DNA of 12,436 nt from Clostridiaceae bacterium UBA5444 (GTDB taxonomy: Bacteria; Bacillota; Clostridia; Clostridiales; Oxobacteraceae). The translations under genes and the position numbers were made by a program. Each line of letters opens with the position of its first letter. Position 1 is the stretch's first letter. The stretch covers positions 1 to 12,436 of the forward strand of contig DIRE01000051.1 in NCBI GenBank assembly GCA_002426575.1, written 5' to 3'. A model generated the notes under the pieces. The model did not search any database, had not been told where the DNA came from, and saw only the letters and a program-made list of their open reading frames with translations. Shown one piece after another: positions 6,764-12,436 of the stretch.

Positions 6764-6779
6764 TGGCACGAAACTTGCT
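6764..6779 (+). promoter_or_regulatory. Sigma-54 (-24/-12) promoter of the PTS operon
   Basis: TGGCAC (6764-6769), five bases, then TTGCT (6775-6779) is a full match to the sigma-54 consensus TGGCAC-N5-TTGCW, with GG and GC at the required spacing. Transcription should begin near 6790, giving a leader of about 46 bases before the EIIA start. The adjacent activator carries the matching AAA+ domain, which strongly supports the call. Confidence 0.93.
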
Positions 6780-6835
6780 CTAATATAGGGCAAGTGGACA
6801 CTTTAAATACTAATAAATTATTTGGGGGGAACTTA

Positions 6836-7159
6836 ATGAATGAAATTGAATTAGCAATAATGAATATTATAATGAACGCAGGAGATGCAAAAACTCATGC
6901 ATACAAGGCTCTTGAGCTAGTTAAAAATGGGGGGTATGAAGAAGCTGATGAGGAGATGGAGAAAGCTGGAGAAGCCTTAGATATAGCCCATAATGCTCAA
7001 ACATCTCTGCTAAATAAAGAGGCAAATGGTGAAAAGCTTGATATGGGTATACTTTTTGTCCATTCTCAGGATCATTTGATGACGGCAATATCGGAGAAAA
7101 ACTTAATAGAACAGATAATTGAACTTACTAAGAGAGTGAATGAAATAACTAAAAAATAA
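6836..7159 (+). CDS. PTS EIIA component, lactose/cellobiose family
   Basis: This 107-residue cytoplasmic phosphocarrier takes phosphate from HPr and passes it to EIIB. It has the family's three-helix pattern with Gly/Ala-rich AGDAKTHAYKAL (15-26). The active-site segment is FVHSQDHLMTA: H76 is the phosphorylated histidine, with D79 (the metal-binding Asp at the trimer centre) and H80 as in LicA/CelC/LacF. The length equals the usual 100-115. The same frame is open upstream to an ATG at 6740, but that start lies before the predicted transcription start (near 6790) and spans the sigma-54 promoter. ATG 6836, six bases after a GGGGGGA ribosome site (6824-6830), is therefore the real start. It is the first gene of the operon, with EIIB 16 bases downstream. 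Confidence 0.95.
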   Translation: MNEIELAIMNIIMNAGDAKTHAYKALELVKNGGYEEADEEMEKAGEALDIAHNAQTSLLNKEANGEKLDMGILFVHSQDHLMTAISEKNLIEQIIELTKRVNEITKK

Positions 7160-7175
7160 TAAAGGAGTGGATTAA

Positions 7176-7484
7176 ATGTTAAAAATTAGACTATTTTGTG
7201 CTGCAGGTATGTCAACTAGTGTACTGGTAAACAAAATGAAGAAGGCTGCTGAGGCAAGGAGCATGGAGGTTGATATTGATGCATTTTCAGAAAACTCTAT
7301 GCAGAAAAATATAGAAGGGGTTGATGTAGTGCTTTTAGGGCCTCAGATAGGATATGCTCTTCCAAAGGCAAAGAAATTATGTGGCGAAAAGGGTATTCCA
7401 GTGGATATGATACCGATGATAGATTATGGAATGATGAATGGGGAAAAGGTTTTGGATCTTGCAATTAAGTTAGCCAAAAAGTAA
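7176..7484 (+). CDS. PTS EIIB component, lactose/cellobiose family
   Basis: This 102-residue cytoplasmic protein passes phosphate from EIIA to the sugar bound by EIIC. The N-terminal IRLFCAAGMSTSVLVNKM has the phosphocysteine C8 at the end of strand one and the AGMSTS phosphate-binding loop, characteristic of the cellobiose (CelA/LicB) EIIB family. LLGPQIGYAL (53-62) and IDYGMMNGEKVLDLA (82-96) are also typical, the latter matching the usual IDxxxYGxMxG region. Length is normal. Its start follows AAGGAG (7162-7167) and the gene is tightly coupled to EIIA. A 160-base gap, unusually long for the operon, separates it from EIIC. Confidence 0.95.
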   Translation: MLKIRLFCAAGMSTSVLVNKMKKAAEARSMEVDIDAFSENSMQKNIEGVDVVLLGPQIGYALPKAKKLCGEKGIPVDMIPMIDYGMMNGEKVLDLAIKLAKK

Positions 7485-7644
7485 TATTGGAACCCTATTT
7501 GAATTTTAACAATGTTCATAGCTGGCAAGCTTATGTTTACACATATGATTAAAAACAAACAAGGTCCCAAGTGAATTATAACTAAAATATTTTTGATTTT
7601 CAAATAGAAATTACTAATAAATTAATATATTAGGAGGTCTAGCA
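7485..7644 (+). promoter_or_regulatory. 160-base intercistronic spacer between EIIB and EIIC with inverted repeats
   Basis: CTATTTGAA (7495-7503) and TTCAAATAG (7599-7607) are perfect inverses enclosing the spacer. Inside lies a small hairpin CATAGCT-GGCA-AGC(T)TATG (7517-7535). No U-run follows either stem, so termination is unlikely; RNA folding, processing or stability control is possible. No ORF of note is present. The EIIC ribosome site AGGAGGT (7631-7637) is at the 3' end. Confidence 0.4.
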
Positions 7645-8982
7645 ATGTCAGAGAATATTGAGAAGAGAAGCTGGTCAGATAAGGTTACCCCAGTTATTAT
7701 GAAATTTGTAAATACAAAGGCAGTAAGTGCCTTAAAGGATGGATTGCTTTATACTATGCCTCTAAGTTTAGTAGGATCATTGTTTTTACTCCTTGCTCAG
7801 ATACCTTATGAACCCTTTAATAATTGGATGGCAGGAATATTTGGCCCTGAGTGGATACTTCCACTGCTTAAAATATACAACGGCTCCCTTGCTCTTATGG
7901 CTCTTGCAGGTGTTGCAGGTATTGCTTATAGTTATACGAAAAATGAAGGTTATGAACCTATGCCTGCAGCTATAATTGCTATAAGTACATTTGTAATGCT
8001 TATTCCAAACACTGTGACGGCAATTGGACTTGATAAACAAGAAATAAGCGTAGGCGGGGTCATCCCAATTGTTTGGGCTGGTGGACAAGGTATGATACTT
8101 TCCATAATCATAGGACTATTCGTAGGATATATGTACTCATTATTTTTGAGAAAAAAGATTACTATAAAGCTTCCTGAAGAGGTGCCTCAAGGAGTTGCAA
8201 ATCAGTTTACTGCCCTTATACCTGCACTAGCTATATTTACCATAGCCCTTGCAATTAACATATTCTTCAAGGCTGCATTTCAGACTACTTTTGCAGAGTG
8301 GATATTTAAGGTTCTCCAGATACCTCTTCAAGGCGTTACAGACTCATTAGCTGGGGTATTAGTTATGGGTGCTTTAATACCATTCTTATGGTGGTTTGGT
8401 ATACATGGTGCAATAATTGTTGCAAGCGTTCTAGATCCTATAGCAAGTGCTAATGCCCTCGCAAACCAAGCTATACTAGAAAGTGGCGCAGCGCTTACTA
8501 TTGCAAATGGAGCACATATTGTTACAACTCAGTTTAGAGAACAATTCGTAACAATAACTGGATCAGGGCTTACAATTGGTCTTGTAATTGCAATGCTAAT
8601 TGCAGCAAAATCTGAACAGTCAAAGGCATTGGGGAAACTTGCAATATGGCCTGGCCTATTTAATATAAATGAACCTATACTGTTTGGCTTTCCAATAGTT
8701 ATGAACCCATTTATGTTTATACCATTTATACTTGTACCTACAGTTTCAGCTCTAGCATCATATTTTGCAATAAAGATTGGGTTTTTACATCCATTCACTG
8801 CAGTAAGTGTACCATGGACAACCCCTCCTATAATATCAGGATTTATACTCCAAGGGTGGAGAGGTGCTCTATGGCAGGTAATAATAATTGCTTGGTCAAC
8901 CATTGCGTATTACCCATTCTTTAAGAAGCAAGATGCAATAAACCTTGAGATTGAGAAGAAGAATAAGCAGGCTGCTGCATAA
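7645..8982 (+). CDS. PTS EIIC permease, cellobiose/lichenan-type (Lac family)
   Basis: This 445-residue integral membrane protein carries the disaccharide through the membrane while EIIB phosphorylates it. It has about ten membrane helices. The conserved elements of the ChbC/LicC family are present: KLPEEVPQGVANQFTALIPA (175-194), LWWFGIHGAII (248-258) with H254 at the sugar site, NINEPILFGFPIVMNP (340-355) with N342-E343, and PWTTPPIISGFI (390-401). Comparison with B. cereus ChbC places H254 and E343 at the substrate and catalytic positions. The short charged C-terminal tail (EIEKKNKQAAA) is cytoplasmic. ATG 7645 follows a near-perfect AGGAGGT with normal spacing. The 6-phospho-beta-glucosidase gene begins 31 bases downstream. 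The substrate is most likely cellobiose or another beta-glucoside; the sequence cannot discriminate between them. Confidence 0.95.
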   Translation: MSENIEKRSWSDKVTPVIMKFVNTKAVSALKDGLLYTMPLSLVGSLFLLLAQIPYEPFNNWMAGIFGPEWILPLLKIYNGSLALMALAGVAGIAYSYTKNEGYEPMPAAIIAISTFVMLIPNTVTAIGLDKQEISVGGVIPIVWAGGQGMILSIIIGLFVGYMYSLFLRKKITIKLPEEVPQGVANQFTALIPALAIFTIALAINIFFKAAFQTTFAEWIFKVLQIPLQGVTDSLAGVLVMGALIPFLWWFGIHGAIIVASVLDPIASANALANQAILESGAALTIANGAHIVTTQFREQFVTITGSGLTIGLVIAMLIAAKSEQSKALGKLAIWPGLFNINEPILFGFPIVMNPFMFIPFILVPTVSALASYFAIKIGFLHPFTAVSVPWTTPPIISGFILQGWRGALWQVIIIAWSTIAYYPFFKKQDAINLEIEKKNKQAAA

Positions 8983-9013
8983 GATACACAATATAATTTT
9001 GAGGAGAGATAAA

Positions 9014-10456
9014 ATGGATAGTTTAAAATCAAAGAGGTTCCCTAAAGGATTTTTATGGGGAGGCGCTCTTGCAGCAAATCAGATAGAAGGGGCGTACCTT
9101 GAGGATAATAAGGGACTTTCAATAGCAGATATACTGCCTTGCAGTAATGATAGGTTTAAGAACATCTATGACCATGATTCAGTAGTAAAAGCAATTAATA
9201 ATTTAGAAGGGTATTATCCATCCCATGAGGCAATTGATTTTTATCATAGGTATAAAGAGGACATAGCTCTATTCAATGAAATGGGGTTTAACTGCCTTAG
9301 AACATCTATAGCTTGGTCAAGGATTTTCCCTAATGGTGATGAAGAGGAGCCTAATGAGGAGGGGCTTAAATTCTATGATGGTTTATTTGATGAGCTTTTA
9401 AAGTATAATATAGAGCCCATAGTTACCATATCTCATTATGAGATGCCCTTAGGCTTAGTTGAAAAGTATGGCGGCTGGAGAGATAGAAGACTAGTTGATT
9501 TTTATGAAAGATATGCAAGGGTTATATTTGAAAGATATAAAGATAAGGTAAAGTATTGGATGACCTTCAATGAGATAAATATAATGCTAGTTGCACCTTT
9601 TATTGGCGGAGGAATTACAACCGAAGAAGGAGAAGATAAAGAAAGCATAGTATTTCAGGCAATACATCATCAATTTGTAGCAAGCAGCTTAGCTGTTAAG
9701 GCATGTCATGAGATTATACCTGATGCAAAGATAGGATGCATGATTGCAAAATCTGCTATATATCCATATACTTGTAACCCTGAGGATGTACTTTTAGCAC
9801 AGCAAGGGGAAAGAGCCACTTTGTTCTTCTCAGATGTACAAGTTAGAGGGTATTACCCAAGCTATATTAAACGCTTCATTAAAGAAAATAATATAGTAAT
9901 AAATATGGAAAATGGTGACGAGGATATTTTAAGGCAATATACTGTTGACTATATAGGGTTTAGCTACTACATGAGTACTGCAGTTAGCAAAGAGGAAAGT
10001 AAGGATAAATCCTCAGGGAACCTATTTAGTGGGGTTAAAAATCCTTATCTAAAATCCTCTGATTGGGGATGGCAAATTGACTCTAAAGGCCTTAGATATG
10101 TTTTAAACCAGCTGTATGACCGTTACCAAAAACCTTTGTTTATAGTTGAAAATGGCTTAGGGGCAGTAGATGTTGTTGAGGAAGGCAATGTTATAAATGA
10201 TGATTATAGGGTTGACTATTTAAGAGACCATCTAACCGAAGCTAGAAAAGCAATTGAAGATGGAGTAGATCTAATGGGGTATACAAGCTGGGGGCCAATT
10301 GATCTTGTAAGCGCAGGTACGGGAGAAATGAAAAAGAGATATGGTTATATTTATGTAGACAAAGATAATCAAGGCAATGGAACGCTAAATAGAATTAGGA
10401 AAAAGAGCTTTTATTGGTACAAGGATATAATTGAGTCTAATGGAGAGAAGTTATAA
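9014..10456 (+). CDS. GH1 6-phospho-beta-glucosidase
   Basis: This 480-residue cytoplasmic glycosidase cleaves 6-phospho-beta-glucosides, such as cellobiose 6-phosphate, delivered by the upstream PTS, giving glucose 6-phosphate plus glucose or an aglycone. GH1 marks are the N-terminal FPKGFLWGGALAANQIEGA (9-27), RTSIAWSRIFP (96-106), the acid/base E187 in MTFNEIN, the nucleophile E379 in LFIVENGLG, and SWGPIDLVSAGTGEMKKRYG (425-444). In that last segment S433, K441 and Y443 correspond to the phosphate-recognising Ser-Lys-Tyr of the 6-phospho enzymes. Length is usual. The frame is open upstream into the end of the EIIC gene (from 8945), but the start is ATG 9014, preceded by GAGGAGAG (9001-9008). 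It matches BglA/BglH-like enzymes; substrate preference among beta-glucosides is inferred only. Confidence 0.95.
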   Translation: MDSLKSKRFPKGFLWGGALAANQIEGAYLEDNKGLSIADILPCSNDRFKNIYDHDSVVKAINNLEGYYPSHEAIDFYHRYKEDIALFNEMGFNCLRTSIAWSRIFPNGDEEEPNEEGLKFYDGLFDELLKYNIEPIVTISHYEMPLGLVEKYGGWRDRRLVDFYERYARVIFERYKDKVKYWMTFNEINIMLVAPFIGGGITTEEGEDKESIVFQAIHHQFVASSLAVKACHEIIPDAKIGCMIAKSAIYPYTCNPEDVLLAQQGERATLFFSDVQVRGYYPSYIKRFIKENNIVINMENGDEDILRQYTVDYIGFSYYMSTAVSKEESKDKSSGNLFSGVKNPYLKSSDWGWQIDSKGLRYVLNQLYDRYQKPLFIVENGLGAVDVVEEGNVINDDYRVDYLRDHLTEARKAIEDGVDLMGYTSWGPIDLVSAGTGEMKKRYGYIYVDKDNQGNGTLNRIRKKSFYWYKDIIESNGEKL

Positions 10457-10549
10457 AATACAAGTTCTATTGGTTCATATAACTATATGCTGTTTTGGGG
10501 GGAGCATCCCTTGCAGATAATTAGGTAAGCTGAAATGGAGGGGAAAAGA
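10457..10549 (+). other. Spacer before the HAD gene with a short GH1-start-like sequence
   Basis: Bases 10499-10516 agree at 14 of 18 positions, without gaps, with 9057-9074 in the 5' end of the GH1 gene, which encodes part of its WGGALAA motif. The following bases (10517 on) continue with partial agreement. In one frame the spacer reads GGASLADN before a TAG. It may be a remnant of GH1 coding sequence or chance. A run of six G (10497-10502) lies here. No convincing hairpin terminator was seen. Confidence 0.25.
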
Positions 10550-11362
10550 ATGAAACAAGTAAAAGCAATTATGGCTGATGTAGATGGAACTCTTTTATGC
10601 AGTAAGGGATATGTGACAGAAAGAACAGTAAATGCCATCAAGAAAGCTAGAGAAAAGGGAATTCTTTTTGGCCTCGCAACAGGCAGGGATGCTGTATCCT
10701 GTAAAAAGTTATTGAAAGAGTGGGATATTGAAGGCTTGGTAGATTCTATTGTAGGAATGGGTGGCGGCGAAATTGATGACATATCCCTTGGAGTCAAGAA
10801 ATCTAGTTATCCGCTTAGTGGGGAATTAATTTGGGAGATCATTAAGCATTATGAAGATATGGATTTAAATTTTTGCATCCCTAAAGATGGAACTTTGCTT
10901 GGATATAGGGATGATGATCATATAAGAATGCTTTCAAAAGCAGATAAGCTACCATATAAAGTAGTAGATTTTCATGAACTATTAAAAACCCCACATGGAA
11001 AGGTCATGATTATTTGCCAACCAGAATACATGGACAAGGTAATAGAACGCAGCAAGACATTTAGCAGCCAAAGCTATAAAAGCGCAAGTCTGAAAACAGC
11101 AAGCGTCCTTTATGAATATATGGATCCAAGAGTATCTAAAACAAATGGCCTTAAAGAGGCAATGGAGTTACATGGACTTACATTGAAGGATTTGATTGTT
11201 TTTGGAGATGCCGATAATGACGCTGATATGATAGAAAATGCGGGCATCGGTGTGGCTATGGCTAATGGAAGTGAGAATTCAAAATCGGTTGCTGATTTTG
11301 TTACTGCAGATAATGATAGTGATGGTATTGCCGTATTCTTAGAGAAAAGTGGAACAATATAA
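10550..11362 (+). CDS. Cof-type HAD-superfamily (IIB) sugar phosphatase
   Basis: This is a 270-residue cytoplasmic hydrolase of the Cof/YidA type. Motif I is ADVDGTLL with nucleophile D10 and acid D12; motif II is LATGRD (threonine in ATGR); the motif III lysine lies in VSKTNGLKEAM, and motif IV is FGDADNDADM with the Mg2+-binding aspartates. Between them is the alpha-beta C2B cap typical of class IIB. Such enzymes remove phosphate from small phosphosugars, with broad specificity. As last gene of the operon it may relieve sugar-phosphate overload or act on the released hexose phosphate; this is inference from position. The frame also offers ATG 10535, but the ribosome site GGAGGGG (10537-10543) overlaps it and fits ATG 10550 (six-base gap), so the shorter start is chosen. 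It lies 93 bases after the GH1 stop. Confidence 0.9.
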   Translation: MKQVKAIMADVDGTLLCSKGYVTERTVNAIKKAREKGILFGLATGRDAVSCKKLLKEWDIEGLVDSIVGMGGGEIDDISLGVKKSSYPLSGELIWEIIKHYEDMDLNFCIPKDGTLLGYRDDDHIRMLSKADKLPYKVVDFHELLKTPHGKVMIICQPEYMDKVIERSKTFSSQSYKSASLKTASVLYEYMDPRVSKTNGLKEAMELHGLTLKDLIVFGDADNDADMIENAGIGVAMANGSENSKSVADFVTADNDSDGIAVFLEKSGTI

Positions 11363-11392
11363 AAATAGTAATAAAATAGTTTGCATTTATAT

Positions 11393-11438
11393 TTGCCTCA
11401 AGTATCTACCTTAATTTTACGGTGGATATTTGGGGCAA
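11393..11438 (+). terminator. Operon-end hairpin with three G-U pairs
   Basis: TTGCCTCAAGTATCTACC (11393-11410) pairs with GGTGGATATTTGGGGCAA (11421-11438) over 18 positions, with a 10-base loop. The only imperfections are three pairs that are G-U in the + strand transcript and would be A-C mismatches on the minus strand, which suggests a + strand RNA element. It lies 30 bases after the HAD stop. No uridine run follows at once (TAATTATAAAAG), although TTTATTTTTT comes about 20 bases later, so termination is the likely but not certain role. Confidence 0.6.
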
Positions 11439-11533
11439 TAATTATAAAAGATAAAAGTTTATTTTTTCAATTGATCAGAATCCTTCAAAAAAGATATGCT
11501 TACGTATGTCACCACATATTAAAGTGAAAAAGC

Positions 11534-11561
11534 TTGAATATTTAGGTTAGCATGCTATAAT
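11534..11561 (+). promoter_or_regulatory. Sigma-A promoter of the LacI-family gene, with overlapping palindrome
   Basis: TTGAAT (11534-11539), a 16-base spacer, then TATAAT (11556-11561) preceded by TGC, an extended -10. The palindrome TAGCATGCTA (11548-11557) overlaps the extended -10 and could be an operator. The predicted start is near 11568, with AGAGGGG (11581-11587) as ribosome site before the ATG at 11597. Confidence 0.75.
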
Positions 11562-11596
11562 AAAAATAGAAATACTTTAAAGAGGGGAAAGTCAAT

Positions 11597-12436
11597 ATGG
11601 GCGAAGCTAAAAAAAAGGTGAGAATGAAGGATATAGCAGATAAACTAAATATATCTATAAATGCTGTTTCATTGGCTCTAAATAATAAACCGGGCATAAG
11701 TGAAAAAACGAGGCAGCAAGTATTAAAAACTGCAGTAGAGCTTAATTATTTTGATAGGCATACAGCTTTAGCTGATATAAATCATTTAGACAATATCTGC
11801 TTAATGATTGAGAAAAAGAATTTTAAAGATACAAGGTTTTATTCTAGGGTTATACTTGGAATAGAAAATGAAGCTAAAAATAATAATTATGACCTTCTTG
11901 TGAGCATTATTGATAAAGATGAGCATGAGGTTCCGTCAAGTATTGAACTTGGTAAAACTTCAGGAATTCTTATTGTAGGTTCTATTGATGACGAATTATT
12001 AGAGAGAATTTTATCATATGGGATACCTTTAGCTTTAGTAGATCATGCCAGCTTTTTAATTAATACGGATGCAATACTTACTGAAAATGTATCAGGAGAG
12101 TTTATGGCTACAAAGTATCTTATAGACTGTGGTCATAAGGAAATAGGTTTTTTTGGCGATAAGGATTTTACACTGAGTTTTAATGAAAGATGGATTGGAT
12201 TTAATGAATCAATGAAAAGGGCTAATATACCAATTAATTTAGATTATTGCATAACAGATTTAGTTGAAGATTACGTTCTTAAAAATGATTTTAAAACTGT
12301 CGCTAATATAATAAGGAGTATGGATAAGCTTCCTACGGCTTGGGTTTGTGCCAATGACAGTGCAGCGGTAATATTGATAAGTGCTTTAAGGGAATTGAAT
12401 ATAAAAGTGCCTGATGATATTTCTGTTATAGGGTTT
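11597..12436 (+). CDS. LacI-family transcriptional regulator (3' end outside window)
   Basis: The frame is open from ATG 11597 to the window edge, giving 280 residues without a stop. The N-terminal VRMKDIADKLNISINAVSLALNNKPGISEKTRQQVLKTAVELNY (8-51) is a LacI-type helix-turn-helix plus hinge region; the second helix reads NAVSLALNN instead of the common TVSRALNN. From about residue 65 the sugar-binding periplasmic-protein-like fold follows: NICLMIEKKN, RVILGIENEAKNNNYDLLVS, SGILIVGSI, GIPLALVDH, ATKYLIDCGHKEIGFFGD, TAWVCANDSAAVILISALRELNIKVPDDISVIGF. The last segment is the usual family end-region, so roughly 50-60 residues are missing. It has its own promoter. It may regulate this sugar locus or genes further right; the ligand is unknown. 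Confidence 0.93.
   Translation, partial: MGEAKKKVRMKDIADKLNISINAVSLALNNKPGISEKTRQQVLKTAVELNYFDRHTALADINHLDNICLMIEKKNFKDTRFYSRVILGIENEAKNNNYDLLVSIIDKDEHEVPSSIELGKTSGILIVGSIDDELLERILSYGIPLALVDHASFLINTDAILTENVSGEFMATKYLIDCGHKEIGFFGDKDFTLSFNERWIGFNESMKRANIPINLDYCITDLVEDYVLKNDFKTVANIIRSMDKLPTAWVCANDSAAVILISALRELNIKVPDDISVIGF

Noticed and set aside
6754..6767. Catabolite-response-element-like sequence TTTAAGCGTTTGGC overlapping the -24 box
   Set aside because: It has the AAGCG core but three mismatches to the TGNAARCGNWWNCA consensus including both outer 3' bases; too weak to annotate, although its location would suit CcpA repression.
6740..6835. N-terminal extension of the EIIA reading frame from ATG 6740
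   Set aside because: It spans the sigma-54 promoter and precedes the predicted transcription start; the added residues do not belong to the EIIA family and ATG 6836 has its own ribosome site.
7786..8088. Minus-strand 100-residue open frame inside the EIIC gene
   Set aside because: It lies wholly within a confident coding gene, has no family resemblance and is rich in residues expected from the complement of hydrophobic codons.
8945..9013. N-terminal extension of the GH1 frame (Arg-rich, from 8945)
   Set aside because: It overlaps the EIIC 3' end in another frame, has no ribosome site, and GH1 enzymes begin near the FPKGFLWG motif; GAGGAGAG supports ATG 9014.
11463..11525. Palindrome-like bits (TTGATCA, GATATGCTTACGTATG) upstream of the LacI-type promoter
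   Set aside because: The half-sites do not match well when written out; nothing beyond short self-complementary words expected in AT-rich DNA.

Overview
The window looks like chromosomal DNA from a low-GC, anaerobic, spore-former-type Firmicute, most likely Clostridium sensu stricto or a close relative. The base composition is strongly AT-rich, Shine-Dalgarno sites are strong (GGAGG type), codon use favours A/T in third positions, and the gene content (LevR-type PTS regulator with a sigma-54 promoter, EpsC-type serine acetyltransferase, DUF348/G5/3D protein) fits clostridia. The species cannot be named from this sequence alone.

Left part (1-3741): the tail of a small protein resembling the C-terminus of P-II-like regulators is followed closely by a CPA2-type cation:proton antiporter on the + strand. 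This pair converges, at a long shared hairpin (1323-1371), on a minus-strand gene for a membrane-anchored DUF348-G5-3D cell-wall protein. Upstream of that lies a two-gene minus-strand unit: serine O-acetyltransferase (cysE/epsC type) then a 77-residue DUF2007 protein.

Central and right part (3880-11440): a complete beta-glucoside (cellobiose-type) utilisation locus. A divergently transcribed 883-residue LevR/CelR-like activator (HTH, sigma-54 AAA+, PRD, EIIA-Man-like, EIIB-like, PRD) faces the operon EIIA - EIIB - EIIC (Lac/cellobiose family) - GH1 6-phospho-beta-glucosidase - Cof-type HAD phosphatase. The intergenic region holds a textbook sigma-54 promoter (TGGCAC-N5-TTGCT at 6764-6779). 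Upstream of it are several repeats and dyads suitable as the activator's binding sites. The PTS would import and phosphorylate the disaccharide, the GH1 enzyme would split the phospho-disaccharide, and the activator would sense sugar flux through phosphorylation of its PRD/EIIA-like domains.

Right edge (11440-12436): after a G-U rich hairpin, a LacI-family repressor gene starts from its own sigma-A promoter with an extended -10 and runs off the window.

The catabolic operon itself belongs to a known architecture. The less ordinary signals are the array of repeats and dyads before the sigma-54 promoter, an apparent ATA start codon for the 3D-domain protein, the pairing of a P-II-like protein with an antiporter, and small duplications and hairpins between genes. 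I saw no RNA genes, CRISPR array, insertion sequence or phage genes.
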